DNA of 64,000 nt from CAJQPP01 sp963793465 (GTDB taxonomy: Bacteria; Planctomycetota; Planctomycetia; Pirellulales; Pirellulaceae). The notes beneath the pieces were generated by a model. That model was not told the origin of the DNA. It saw only the letters and a list, made by a program, of their open reading frames with translations, and searched no databases. This document shows positions 44,041 to 53,492 of the stretch, one piece after another. The stretch spans positions 1 to 64,000 of the forward strand of contig CAWCAJ010000001.1 of the NCBI GenBank assembly GCA_963793465.1, read 5' to 3'. A program made the position numbers and the translations under genes. Positions within the stretch are counted from its first letter, which is position 1. Every line of letters starts with the position of its first letter.

Positions 44041-44514
44041 TCAATAGCGGCCCATTCCCCGGTTGCTCACGTACACGCGATGGCGCCGTACCCCGAACTG
44101 GCAGTCCGGACACCCCGGGCTGCCAGAATCGGAACCGTCGACAGGCCGGCTCATCGAGTCAGACCGGACCACATTCGGCTCACAGTCCGTCGAGCCGCCG
44201 CGTTTTTGGCTGCTGTTAGAAACCGACGGAGCACGGAGAATGTAACGGTCGGGCAGGATGGTATCCGGTCGGGTCTGGACCATGAAGCGGTCGCCGCCTG
44301 GGCCTTCCGGCCACCACTGCCGGTCCACGGATCGGGTTCGGGTTCCCGTTTGGCTCTGCCGCAGCCGGGAACGAAGGACACCCAGCCTGGGAAGGACACC
44401 CAGCCTGGGGACAGTCCCAGAAACGTTGGCCGCCGTCGAAAGTAAGCAGTCCACACCCAGCGCACAAAAAAACCCGACAGCCAAAGCCATCGGGTGCAGT
44501 TTCTTAGCCATCAT
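44041..44514 (-). CDS. Hypothetical secreted protein
   Basis: A 157-residue frame with a good signal peptide (KLHPMALAVGFFCALGVDCL) and no recognised domain. The mature part is rich in Arg, Ser, Asp and Pro with scattered cysteines (CEPNVVRSD, SPGCPDCQFGVRRHRVYV), ending in GMGRY. A short duplication (PRLGVLPRLGVLRSR) comes from a tandem repeat in the DNA near 44375-44405. Signal peptide and composition argue that it is real, but there is no family support. It ends just before the 45-bp repeat region on its 3' side. Confidence 0.5.
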   Translation of the reverse strand: MMAKKLHPMALAVGFFCALGVDCLLSTAANVSGTVPRLGVLPRLGVLRSRLRQSQTGTRTRSVDRQWWPEGPGGDRFMVQTRPDTILPDRYILRAPSVSNSSQKRGGSTDCEPNVVRSDSMSRPVDGSDSGSPGCPDCQFGVRRHRVYVSNRGMGRY

Positions 44515-44615
44515 TTGAATTCCGGCTTTAGCCGGGTGGCCGTTCTTATGAAGTGGCCGTTCTCTTGGGAATATGGCGGAACCGACTTCGCACGTCCGTT
44601 CAACTTGCCATGGGT

Positions 44616-45059
44616 TTAGTGTCCCGAATCAGAGTCGTGCCCGTGACCTTCGTCACCATGGTGATGGTCATGTGGAATCTTGCAGCACATGTCCGACCCT
44701 TTGATCATATGACATTTGGAACATTTCTCTGCTCCGTCCTGGCAACAGTTTTCGCTTCCCTTGGCATAACCGCAGGCGCAGATGTCCTTGCCTTTCATTT
44801 CTTCCGGAACCTTGCAGCACATATCCGAGCCTTTGTGCAGTCCGCAATCGCATTTTTCGCAATTGGCATCGCAAGTATGGTTGGCGTCCGCTCCATGTCC
44901 GCAGCTACCGCAATAGTAAGCGACGTTGGTCATGGAATCCCCGTTCAAACTGGCCGCAGCATCTCCTTTATTATCTTTGGCGGGCTCGGTTTCGGCCTTG
45001 CCACATCCGATCATCAGAACTGCTGCCAAGGCGGCATAAACGGTCAAATATTTCAACAT
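44616..45059 (-). CDS. Cysteine/histidine-rich lipoprotein, likely metal-binding
   Basis: A 147-residue lipoprotein. The signal ends in VLMIGC (lipobox, Cys19). The mature part has a short Ala/Asp/Lys linker and then sixteen more cysteines in a repeating layout: YYCGSCGHGADANHTCDANC, EKCDCGLHKGSDMCCK, DICACGYAKGSENCC, KCSKCHMIKGSDMCCK. It ends in a His/Asp tail (PHDHHHGDEGHGHDSDSGH). The unit G-[SD]-[DE]-[MN]-C-C recurs three times. This strongly suggests binding of soft or transition metals outside the cytoplasmic membrane, like a surface metallothionein; the metal is unknown. Single gene; no metal transporter is next to it. Confidence 0.88.
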   Translation of the reverse strand: MLKYLTVYAALAAVLMIGCGKAETEPAKDNKGDAAASLNGDSMTNVAYYCGSCGHGADANHTCDANCEKCDCGLHKGSDMCCKVPEEMKGKDICACGYAKGSENCCQDGAEKCSKCHMIKGSDMCCKIPHDHHHGDEGHGHDSDSGH

Positions 45060-45319
45060 CCTTCTTCTCCAAACTTTGGTAGTAGACTTTTCGAATCAAC
45101 CCGCAATGCCGGAACAGACCCGGTAGGCGGGTAAAGGGGACCAGAGATTGCCACAAGTATTGCTCATCCCGGGCTGCGGTAAAGCCTTGCGGCCAATAAA
45201 AACCGAAAATTCCTATCCGCAGTCTGGCGCCTACGTCGCCTTTTCCCATCCGGCATGATGTTGGGGCTCGAATTCGGCAAAATCGGAGCTGTCAGCCCTG
45301 CCGGCACCGGTCAACGGTG

Positions 45320-46198
45320 TCACCGATCCCGACGCTTGATCAGCGTAATTTGGTTGCCAGCCTCATTGAATATGACTTCGTCCATGAAGGTCTTGATCAG
45401 CACCAGGCCTCGCCCCACGCCTTCACGAAACGAGTCCGGGTCCCCCGCGTTGGGTATCAGGGAGCTGTCAAACCCCGGACCTTCATCCCGAATTACAAAT
45501 TGGGCCAGATCGCGAGTCATCAAGGCGCTGACGTAGACACGACGGTCTCGGTAGGGGGTTTGGGTGCAGCGTTGCTCTACCAACTGCCGGTCAATGATAT
45601 TCGTTTCGTTACGCTGAATCTCAAGATTTCCACGAAACATGGCATTCACCAGCGCATGTTCCAAAGCCACACCCAAACGGACCCGGCCTCCCGAATCAAA
45701 CAGATTCATGCTGAAAACGACCTGTTGCACAAGATCCACCAGCGGATCAATCAATTCCGGATCGTTTTCCAAATCAAACTCGAACTCTGTCTTCACCGAA
45801 CAACCGATCAGCTTCTTGTAACGTTGATCGGAATCCGACATCGACAGGATCTGCGAAACCGTGGGCAGCAGTTCGTCGGCCAGATCGACTTTGGGCACAT
45901 AACACGCGGCGCCGTTGGCCAGAGCCTGAGCCGCAACATTCTCACTGCCGTGGGCGGTCATCAGCACCACGGGCAGATCGGGGTAGTGTTCCGCCAGATT
46001 GGTTACCAACTGCAATCCATCAATATCTGGCATTTGCAAATCGGTAAGCACCAGGTCGGGCATCTGGCTGCGAATGGACTCCAGAGCTTCCGTGCCGTTA
46101 TTGGCATAGACGACTTGCAGGTTGGGAGACTTTTCCAGCAGTCCGCCAGCGAGACGTCGATCCACAGCGGTATCGTCAACGACTAACACTCGGGCCAT
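45320..46198 (-). CDS. Response regulator receiver fused to an anti-sigma-type ATPase domain
   Basis: A 292-residue protein. Residues 1-120 are a receiver domain (RVLVVDDTAVDRRLAGGLL, phospho-acceptor Asp in LVLTDLQMPDIDGL, conserved Lys in CYVPKVDLADEL). Residues about 150-292 are a histidine-kinase-like ATPase of the RsbW/anti-sigma type: N-box EHALVNAMFRGN, G1 box IRDEGPGFDSSL, G2 box GVGRGLVLIKTFMDEV. There is no phospho-acceptor His, so it is not a classical kinase. It lies 86 bp downstream of a hybrid sensor kinase on the same strand and is probably its output, controlling an anti-anti-sigma factor by phosphorylation or binding (inference). Confidence 0.9.
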   Translation of the reverse strand: MARVLVVDDTAVDRRLAGGLLEKSPNLQVVYANNGTEALESIRSQMPDLVLTDLQMPDIDGLQLVTNLAEHYPDLPVVLMTAHGSENVAAQALANGAACYVPKVDLADELLPTVSQILSMSDSDQRYKKLIGCSVKTEFEFDLENDPELIDPLVDLVQQVVFSMNLFDSGGRVRLGVALEHALVNAMFRGNLEIQRNETNIIDRQLVEQRCTQTPYRDRRVYVSALMTRDLAQFVIRDEGPGFDSSLIPNAGDPDSFREGVGRGLVLIKTFMDEVIFNEAGNQITLIKRRDR

Positions 46199-46284
46199 TT
46201 TGGTTCCTTTGACATGCCGGCAGGCGTTTTTGGCCGCCGAGCACCCTGTTGCTCGTCACCGTCAAGAAATGCCTGTGAAATCCA

Positions 46285-49053
46285 TCAAGAGTTGGAGGCG
46301 TTTCCTCTGATTTCTTTTGTAAAGGCCACAAGTTCGATCGTCAACTGTTTTGTCTGTTCGTCCAACGCTTTCAACCATTTCGCTGCGCCGGCCACGGTCC
46401 CGGATTCACCCAACTGCTCCAACTGCCGGGCGGTGGCGGCCGTCGTCTTGGCTCCCAGGTGGTGCAAAGCCCCCTTGAGGGCATGCGCCGACCTCCGCAA
46501 TTCCAGCACATCGGCAACTTCCAGTGCCCCGCGAATCTCTCCCATCATGTTGTCCCGCTCTTCCACGAAAACGTCAATCAACTCACAAAGCAACTCCCGG
46601 TCGCCACCCACCGTCTCCATGGCATCGTGCCAGTCGATCATCGGAGTCGCGGCAGGGCCATCGCGATCGACAGCAGACGTTTCCTCCACGATGCGGCCCA
46701 GGGCCTGCATCAGGGCCCGCACCCGAATCGGCTTGGCCAGATAGTCGTCCATCCCTGCCTCGATACACCGTTCCCGGTCGCCCGGCATGGCGTGCGCAGT
46801 CATGGCGATGATTGGAGTCCGGGTTCCCCGTTCCAGCTCCAGCTGTCGAATCACCCGCGTGGCCTCCAGCCCATCCATTTCCGGCATCTGCACGTCCATC
46901 AGAATCACATCGTACTGGCCAGCCTGATATTGACGCACACACTCTTGACCATTGTTCGCGACGTCGACCAGGTGACCGTGTTTTCCCAACAGGCCTACCG
47001 CCAACCGTTGATTGACCAGATTGTCCTCCGCCAATAGCACTTTCAACAACGAACGGGGATCACCCGAACCCGTCAAGGACTGCCTGTGCGGTGACTGCTG
47101 CTTCCCCAGCGCCAGGGCAACGGTCGCTCGCAAATCGGATTGTTTGACAGGCTTCAACAGTTGCGCGAAAACCCCCAGCTCCTGCAACAATTGGGTTTCC
47201 CCCTGCCGTCCCCCCGACGTCAACAGCACCAGGGGCGTGGCGGCCAATTCGGGATCTTGTCGAATCCGGGACGCCAATTCAAATCCGTCCTGTCCGGGCA
47301 TATTCACATCGCTCAAGACGATCGCCACGGGTTGACCCAGTTGCACGCGTTGTTTCAACGTATCCAGGCCGATCCCGGCATTTCGCGCACTCAGGGTTTG
47401 CATGCCCCAACGTCGCAACATCTCTTCCAGGATGCGTCGATTGGTTTGATTATCGTCCACGATCATCGCCGTCAGGCCCTGCAACTCGGCCGGTCGGGTA
47501 TCAGCCCGATACTGCAGGTCGATGGGGAATTGCAGCACGAAAGAAAACTCGCTGCCCCGGCCTACCTGACTGGTGACCTTGAGGTTCCCACCCATCAACT
47601 CCACGAGTCGCGAGGCAATCGTCAAACCCAATCCCGTACCACCGTATTTTCGCGTGGTCGACGAGTCGGCCTGTTCGAATTCCCGGAAGATGGAATCGAT
47701 CTTGTCCGCCGGAATCCCGATCCCGGAGTCCGTCACCGAGAAACCAACCCGCAGGTGTTCCGCCGTCCGTTCTTCCACCGATACCGTGACCACGACTTCG
47801 CCCCGATGAGTGAATTTAATGGCGTTGCCGACCAGGTTGATCAGGATCTGTCGCAGCCTGCCCACGTCACCCATTACCCGTTCCGGCATCTGCTCATCAA
47901 TTTGCAATGCCAATTCCAGCTGCTTCGTGTGCGCACGCAGCGACAGTGTCCGCATCGTATCTGCCAACCCATCTGCCAGGTTGAACGATTGCTCGTCCAA
48001 CTGCAACTTGCCGGCCTCGATCTTGGAAAAATCCAGAATGTCATTAATCAATCCCAACAGCGACTCACCGGACTGCTGCACCATGGTCAGGTATTCCCGT
48101 TGCGTCGACTCCAAACCGGAATCCAGCAGCAGATCGGTCATGCCAATGATGGCGTTCATGGGTGTCCGAATCTCGTGGCTCATGTTGGCCAGGAAATCAC
48201 TTTTCGCCTGGTTAGCGGCCTCGGCCAGTTCCTTGGCTTCCCGCAACGCTTGCTCCGCGCGTTTGCGGGTCGTCACATCCCAGAACATTCCCTGAATCCC
48301 GACTCGCCGTCCATCGGCGTCGGTGATGGGCGCTTTCAAAACTTCCACGTACACCTGGCGGCCATCCGAACCCGGGTGCTCCTCGATATCGTGGAACGGC
48401 AATCCCGTCTGCAGGACCCAACGATCGTCATTGCAATACTTGTCGGCCAACTCGCGGGAAAACAGATCGTGGTCGGTGGTTCCGACGAGTTCCTTCAGGG
48501 GCTTGCCCAACGTATCGCAGTAACGCTGGTTGCAAAATATGATCCGCCCCTCGCGGTCCTTGCGGAATACATTGATGGGCAAGCTTTCCACCAACGAGTG
48601 GTAGATGGCGGTGGCCTCCTCCAGGGCAATCTCGGTGGTCACTCTTCGCGTGACATCTTTGGCAATACAACCGATGCCCTTGGCGTTTCCCTGCTGGTCC
48701 TGGATCAGCCGCAAGGTGGCCTGCAGGTAACGAACGTCTCCGGTCGGATGCAACACACGGAAATCGTGCTTCAACCGCCTCATTTGACGCACATCATGGA
48801 ACCGGTCCCGCAGGGCCCGCTTGTCCTCGGGATGGACCGCCTCGTACCACAGCCGCGAATTATCCGAGAAATCCGCCAACGCCCGGCCATAGATACTCTC
48901 AGCCGCCGCGTTGATGTACTGCAGCGTTTGACCATCCATGGAGACCGAAAGAACCAGGTCGTTGATCAGGTCCAATAATCGGGAATGGACTTCGGGTTGT
49001 TCTTCCGGGTTGAGCAATTCGCCGACTCCCTGGGAATGGAGATGAGGGTACAT
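46285..49053 (-). CDS. Hybrid sensor histidine kinase: PAS-PAS-HisKA-HATPase-REC-REC-HPt
   Basis: A 922-residue soluble phosphorelay kinase. Two PAS domains (about 25-140 and 145-265; QTLQYINAAAESIYGRALAD, GRIIFCNQRYCDTLGK), HisKA with phospho-acceptor His293 in FLANMSHEIRTPMNAIIG, HATPase (LVGNAIKFTHRGEV, TDSGIGIPADK, GGTGLGLTIASRLVELMGG), receiver 1 with Asp582 (VLSDVNMPGQDGF), receiver 2 with Asp720 (ILMDVQMPEMDGLEAT) and an HPt domain with His857 (SAHALKGALHHLGA). No membrane segment is seen, so the signal is probably cytoplasmic. The downstream REC-ATPase gene is the likely phosphate target. Intact, normal BarA-like layout with an extra receiver. Confidence 0.95.
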   Translation of the reverse strand: MYPHLHSQGVGELLNPEEQPEVHSRLLDLINDLVLSVSMDGQTLQYINAAAESIYGRALADFSDNSRLWYEAVHPEDKRALRDRFHDVRQMRRLKHDFRVLHPTGDVRYLQATLRLIQDQQGNAKGIGCIAKDVTRRVTTEIALEEATAIYHSLVESLPINVFRKDREGRIIFCNQRYCDTLGKPLKELVGTTDHDLFSRELADKYCNDDRWVLQTGLPFHDIEEHPGSDGRQVYVEVLKAPITDADGRRVGIQGMFWDVTTRKRAEQALREAKELAEAANQAKSDFLANMSHEIRTPMNAIIGMTDLLLDSGLESTQREYLTMVQQSGESLLGLINDILDFSKIEAGKLQLDEQSFNLADGLADTMRTLSLRAHTKQLELALQIDEQMPERVMGDVGRLRQILINLVGNAIKFTHRGEVVVTVSVEERTAEHLRVGFSVTDSGIGIPADKIDSIFREFEQADSSTTRKYGGTGLGLTIASRLVELMGGNLKVTSQVGRGSEFSFVLQFPIDLQYRADTRPAELQGLTAMIVDDNQTNRRILEEMLRRWGMQTLSARNAGIGLDTLKQRVQLGQPVAIVLSDVNMPGQDGFELASRIRQDPELAATPLVLLTSGGRQGETQLLQELGVFAQLLKPVKQSDLRATVALALGKQQSPHRQSLTGSGDPRSLLKVLLAEDNLVNQRLAVGLLGKHGHLVDVANNGQECVRQYQAGQYDVILMDVQMPEMDGLEATRVIRQLELERGTRTPIIAMTAHAMPGDRERCIEAGMDDYLAKPIRVRALMQALGRIVEETSAVDRDGPAATPMIDWHDAMETVGGDRELLCELIDVFVEERDNMMGEIRGALEVADVLELRRSAHALKGALHHLGAKTTAATARQLEQLGESGTVAGAAKWLKALDEQTKQLTIELVAFTKEIRGNASNS

Positions 49054-49231
49054 CTATTGTAGGTGTGGAACACTCCGCGTACAAACCAACCCAACCGGCA
49101 ACACTTCCGGCAGGCAATTTGATACGCAACGCAGGCCAGGCCTGCGCCCCTGCAACCCGCTTCTGGTCCTCTGCATCTGGATCTCTGCTTCTGAATCTCT
49201 GCATCTGAATCTTTGCGGGCCAAGGTCAACC

Positions 49232-50182
49232 TCACAACGCAACGCGATCCAACATTTGAGCTACCGACATGCCGGATCGGCGGATCTGTTGCGTCGCTGC
49301 AGAATTTGGGTCCCAGGCCGGGTTGCTGTGATTCAAGTGGATAAACTTGATTTTGCCCCGCTGTTGCTCAGATAGCGAACCGAATCGCTCGATGCTCTCC
49401 ACCACAAAGGGGTGCGGGATCTGCGACATGTCCCGACCCGGCAATTCGGCAGCATCATAAAACGTGGCATCCAGGTAGGCCACATCCACCTGCGACAGCA
49501 TCGTTTCGATGCTGGTTTCCCAGCGTGACCATTTATCAATATCCGGTAGAAACAACACCCGTCGCTGCGGACCGGTAATCAGGTAGGCCACGGTTTCCGA
49601 AAATTCATCGCGATGGGGTACCAGAACAGGCGTCACCGATAGGCGGGTGTTCAGTTTTATTGCGGTGTGATCCTGCAAAGCGTGTAGTTGAATGTTCCGC
49701 AATGTCACCAGCTGACTCCAGGGACCATGATTGCGCAGAAATTGTTCCATGCGGGGCATCACATAGACGGGAATTTCCTGGGCGCCCATCACCTCACGTC
49801 CCAGGTGGATCAGTCCCCCATAGTGCCCGACGTGCGCATGGGTCAGGAAGATGCCGTCCAACCCGGGTCCCGCCGCAACTGGCGCCAGCTGGTTGAGCAG
49901 CGCCAGTTGGCTGGGAAATTGCGGCGTGCATTCGAACAACCAGCGTTGGCCGGAGACCGGATCCAGCAGCCCGAGGCAAACAGGTCCCACCGCAGCTTCC
50001 GCGACAACATTTCGACAACAGTCCCGCAGGCAACCTGCCTGGGGATAGCCCCCATCCTGCGCTACACCCAACACAACCAGGTAAGGCGTCTGCTCCTCGG
50101 CCTGCGTCGAGGCAGAATCGGCCATGACACCGACCAGAAGTATCCCGACCAGCATCCACGCTTGCCAAATGTCACTCATCAT
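49232..50182 (-). CDS. Secreted metallo-beta-lactamase-fold hydrolase, PqqB-like
   Basis: A 316-residue protein with a signal peptide (MLVGILLVGVMADSASTQA). It starts with VVLGVAQDGGYPQAGC, the beginning typical of PqqB and related MBL-fold proteins, and carries the metal motif THAHVGHYGG plus later His/Asp ligands (PVLVPHRDEFSE, FLPDIDKW, LNHSNPAW). PqqB is cytoplasmic and works in PQQ formation; this version is exported and no other pqq genes are nearby, so its role differs or is unknown. A tandem short repeat (about 49170-49215) lies between its 3' end and the start of the sensor kinase. Divergent from the TPR gene at 50578. Confidence 0.85.
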   Translation of the reverse strand: MMSDIWQAWMLVGILLVGVMADSASTQAEEQTPYLVVLGVAQDGGYPQAGCLRDCCRNVVAEAAVGPVCLGLLDPVSGQRWLFECTPQFPSQLALLNQLAPVAAGPGLDGIFLTHAHVGHYGGLIHLGREVMGAQEIPVYVMPRMEQFLRNHGPWSQLVTLRNIQLHALQDHTAIKLNTRLSVTPVLVPHRDEFSETVAYLITGPQRRVLFLPDIDKWSRWETSIETMLSQVDVAYLDATFYDAAELPGRDMSQIPHPFVVESIERFGSLSEQQRGKIKFIHLNHSNPAWDPNSAATQQIRRSGMSVAQMLDRVAL

Positions 50183-50577
50183 CGCTCACCCACTTTTTTT
50201 TCATTTGCGTTGCGTCGTACCACATATTTCCGCAATCCCGCCGGTCGCTCTGCTGCCACAGGCGACAACTCGACTTGGCGGAAAAGAGGTCCCGATTTTC
50301 CAAAACCGGCGATTTCTCAGTGGAGGATCCCTTGGAATCGTAGTTTCCATAACAGCCGGCTGCGTTTTAGTGTAGCCTGACCGGACCCCGCCTATGGCAA
50401 ATGAGTTGGTCGCTGGTTCAAACTTCCACGGAGGGACCCCCACGGATGCCCTCCGTAGGGAACCCTTTCGAAGACTGAGGGGAACTCAACAGTCCCTGCT
50501 GTCTGTCGCCGCGGTTGCCCAAACTCAATAGCCATCACACTTTCAGTAGCCATACCATTTAACCATGAGGAATCAGG
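50183..50577 (+). other. Divergent intergenic region
   Basis: About 395 bp between the PqqB-like and TPR genes, which diverge, so two promoters must lie here. No gene or repeat was recognised; the stretch 50390-50480 contains an unexplained GGGACCCCC run. Confidence 0.4.
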
Positions 50578-52278
50578 ATGAATCGCTTGACCTATATTGC
50601 CGGATTGGCCAGCTTGGCGGGTTTGCTGGTAATGACCCAGGCCGCGACCGATGATACTCGGCTGGCAGTCTCGCACCTGCCCCAAGAGGATAATCCAGCG
50701 GATGACTATTACGATATCGGGTCAATCCATCGACCGGTCAGCACGGATTCAGAGCAGGCCCAGATTTGGTTCGACCGTGGCCTGGCCATGTGCTTTGCGT
50801 TCAACCATGAAGAGGGTGTGCGGTGCTTTCAAAAGGCCCTGCAGGCAGACGCCAGTCTGGCCATGGCCTATTGGGGTCTGGCCTACGCTCTCGGCCCGAA
50901 CATCAACAACATGGAAATCGATGTGCAGCAGATGGCCCAAGCCGGATTTGCATTGAAGCTGGCAGCTTTGCAAGCCAGTGCCTGTACCCCAGTGGAACAG
51001 GACCTGATTGCGACCTTGGCCAAACGGCATCCCACACCCATCCCTGCCATCGATCAACGGGATGCCAGCAACCGGGAATATGCGGCCGCCCTGCGGTCGC
51101 TGTACCAACGTTATCCTGACGACGCCATGGTTGCCACCTTATTTGCGGAGTCGTTAATGAACCTGCAACCCTGGATGCACTGGGACAAGCAGGGTCAACC
51201 GGGGTCGGAAACGCTTGAAATCGTCAGGGTCCTGGAATCCAGTTTGCAACGTTGGCCCGATCACCCGGCGCTGTGCCATCTTTATATCCACACCATGGAA
51301 GCCTCGCCGACGCCGCAGAAGGCCTTGCCCGCCGCCAATCGACTCCGAGATGCCATGCCGGGCGCCGGACACATGGTACACATGCCGACTCACATCGATG
51401 TGGTGTTGGGGGACTATGAGACGGTTATTCAAACCAACCTGCGAGCCATCGAAGCCGACAAGGTATTCCTGGAGCGGGAAGGGAATCTGAATTTTTTTAC
51501 TTTGTATCGCGTGCACAACTACCACTTTGTGGTTTATGGCGCGATGTTCGACGGGCAGAGCCAGGTGGCCATGCAAGCCGCTCGGGAGTTGACCGCACAG
51601 ATCCCCGAGGAGCTGCTGCGTGGTCAAACCGATTTCGTGGACGCCTTTATGCCCATGCCGCTGCACGTAATGATTCGCTTTGGCCATTGGCAGGATATTT
51701 TGGCAGAACCCCAACCACAGGATTACTTGCCCATGTCGCAGGCCGTTTGGCATTACGCGAGAGCCTTGGCGTATGCGGCAACCGATCGGGTTGGCGAAGC
51801 CCGGGCGGAGCAACTGGCGTTCTTGAAGGCCAAAGCGGCGGTACCCGAAACCAGCCTGCTATTTAACAACACATCGCGGGACATCCTGGGGGTGGCCGAG
51901 GCCATGGTGGCGGGCGAAATCGAGTACCGCCAGCAGAATTTTGAGATGGCTTTCAAGCACCTGCGTGAAGCGGTCGCGCTGGACGACGCGTTGAATTACG
52001 ACGAACCCTGGGGATGGATGCAACCGGCTCGCCATGCACTGGGGGCCTTGTTACTGGAGCAGGGGCATGCCGAGCAGGCCGAAACGGTGTATCGGGAAGA
52101 CTTGCGGCGACGCCCCCACAACCCCTGGTCGCTGCAGGGTCTGGAGGATTGCTTGCGATGTCAGGAAAAGATCGTCGAAGCCGACGAGGTGCACACGCGG
52201 TTCCTGGCGGCGACGCAGCGCGCGGATATTCAGATCGATCGATCCTGTTTCTGTAAAACCGGAAATCAGGAAGACTGA
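50578..52278 (+). CDS. Secreted tetratricopeptide repeat protein
   Basis: A 566-residue exported protein with TPR repeats: signal peptide (LTYIAGLASLAGLLVMTQA), then helical repeats such as FAFNHEEGVRCFQKALQADA followed by LAMAYWGLAYALG, and LLLEQGHAEQAETVYREDLR. The middle (HLYIHTMEASPTPQKALPAA, GAGHMVHMPTHIDVVLGDYE) is conserved in a group of TPR proteins common in Planctomycetes and Acidobacteria. TPRs bind other proteins; no enzyme domain is seen. It reads toward the tRNA-Ala gene 367 bp downstream. Intact. Confidence 0.88.
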   Translation: MNRLTYIAGLASLAGLLVMTQAATDDTRLAVSHLPQEDNPADDYYDIGSIHRPVSTDSEQAQIWFDRGLAMCFAFNHEEGVRCFQKALQADASLAMAYWGLAYALGPNINNMEIDVQQMAQAGFALKLAALQASACTPVEQDLIATLAKRHPTPIPAIDQRDASNREYAAALRSLYQRYPDDAMVATLFAESLMNLQPWMHWDKQGQPGSETLEIVRVLESSLQRWPDHPALCHLYIHTMEASPTPQKALPAANRLRDAMPGAGHMVHMPTHIDVVLGDYETVIQTNLRAIEADKVFLEREGNLNFFTLYRVHNYHFVVYGAMFDGQSQVAMQAARELTAQIPEELLRGQTDFVDAFMPMPLHVMIRFGHWQDILAEPQPQDYLPMSQAVWHYARALAYAATDRVGEARAEQLAFLKAKAAVPETSLLFNNTSRDILGVAEAMVAGEIEYRQQNFEMAFKHLREAVALDDALNYDEPWGWMQPARHALGALLLEQGHAEQAETVYREDLRRRPHNPWSLQGLEDCLRCQEKIVEADEVHTRFLAATQRADIQIDRSCFCKTGNQED

Positions 52279-52645
52279 CGTCAGCCCTGAAGTCACGCAG
52301 AGTGGGATTTTTTCCCGCGTTCCCGTAGGCTCCAGGAACGCGGAACGGACTACCAGCCGTTTGGGCGAGCTGCAAACCCGGGGGCTCTCGCCACCCGGTT
52401 TTGCCCAGTTCCGTGAAACCGCAAGATAGGATCGCTACAAGATGGGACCGCCGCCATATGCGTTCGCGACCATTTCAATAGCGGCCCGCCGAGGTCGGCT
52501 TGACCTGGCCAGCGGCATGATTCCGTCTCTGGACGGCGGTTTTCCAGCGGCAGGTTGAGCTGCCACCCCGAAATTTTCCCTCATCGACAAGTCGGGTAAA
52601 GTTGAGTAAATTATCGATTCCTGAAAACGCCGCCGGGCGTTTCCC
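52279..52645 (+). other. Intergenic region before tRNA-Ala
   Basis: A 367-bp gap. It must carry the tRNA promoter; no gene was recognised. The last 30 bases before the tRNA are GC-rich (cgccgccgggcgtttcccgg). Confidence 0.4.
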
Positions 52646-52764
<119 letters not shown>

Positions 52765-52815
52765 GGCTATACCCCGTTCTTTGTACCACACAAAGTGTGA
52801 GAGTTTCTGGTTGAT

Positions 52816-52867
52816 CGGCTGTGCTGACGGAGTGAGGCCGTAGGCGGAACGGAGTTAGCACAGCCGG
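52816..52867 (+). repeat. Palindromic repeat (GGCTGTGCTgac ... gttAGCACAGCC)
   Basis: Arms CGGCTGTGCT (52816-52825) and AGCACAGCCG (52857-52866) are perfect inverted copies separated by 31 bases; the outer bases extend the match imperfectly. It lies just inside the left end of the island and resembles the small palindromes common in planctomycete intergenic DNA. No gene is implied. Confidence 0.6.
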
Positions 52868-53240
52868 CCGCAAACGCGGCGGGGGTTTGATAATCCAATG
52901 AACAGCGTTTTAATTTCTGCTTTGGCCAACCAGTCGCGGACCAGCTTGGCCACGAACTCCGGGCCGTTGTCGCTACGGATGTGCGTGGGCCGTCCTCGAA
53001 CAGCGAACAAGTAACGCAGTACATCGACAACTCCCTGGGCAGTGAACGACCGCCCGACTTCCAGGGCCAGACTCTCACGAGTGAACTCGTCGATTACCGC
53101 CAGGATCTTCCAGCTGTCGTCCATCCTCGCTTTGTCAACTCGTCATAAACGCGAGGACATCCATAACGAGGATTCTTGGCTGTGATCTTTCGCATCTCTT
53201 TGAGCAGAGCCCTGTCCTGGGTAGATTCTGTCAAGTTGCG
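52868..53240 (-). pseudogene. IS3-family transposase (OrfB) remnant, frameshifted and truncated
   Basis: Reading leftward from about 53240, one frame gives an IS3 OrfB N-terminal helix region (RALLKEMRKITAKNPRYGCP, then RVYDELTKRGWT). After a shift near 53124 the integrase core appears as MDDSWKILAVIDEFTRESLA with the DDE region GRPTHIRSDNGPEFVAKLV. The sequence ends after LFI in unrelated residues, so the last catalytic Glu and C-terminus are lost. It cannot be functional. It is the first gene remnant inside the island. Confidence 0.75.
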
Positions 53241-53280
53241 CACAATTGATTTTTAGATATTGGCTAGAGCTGTCAGGTAT

Positions 53281-53306
53281 GGATTGGTTAGGCGGCAAGC
53301 GAGCCC
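53281..53306 (+). repeat. 26-bp inverted repeat, left copy
   Basis: Sequence beginning ggattggttaggcggcaagc. The reverse complement recurs at 55856-55881 with a single mismatch. The pair encloses both sulfotransferase genes and a transposase remnant, as the ends of a mobile unit would, though the motif may also be a general planctomycete intergenic repeat. Confidence 0.7.
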
Positions 53307-53492
53307 GGCAGTCGTTTGGAGAACGCATTCGCGGCCAGCTTCAAAAGTCGTTTCAGTGACGAGTGTCTGGCGATGGTGGTCTTGTTCAGTAATGCTCCTG
53401 CTGCAGAGCATCGTCCTTGAAGTTCGAGTTCATCTTGCGGCCATAGACCACCGTGACACGAAACGGCCGGTAATTCCAAAAGGCGATAACGT

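Noticed and set aside
43844..44113. Minus-strand frame with the 15-residue PLTPEESETPAA repeat
   Set aside because: The repeat is forced by a 45-bp DNA repeat and the frame has no signal or start of its own; the overlapping 44041 frame with a signal peptide is better.
47140..48978. Plus-strand 612-codon open frame opposite the hybrid kinase
   Set aside because: The minus-strand kinase has clear domains in order over the whole stretch; the plus-strand frame has His/Arg/Gln-rich shadow composition.
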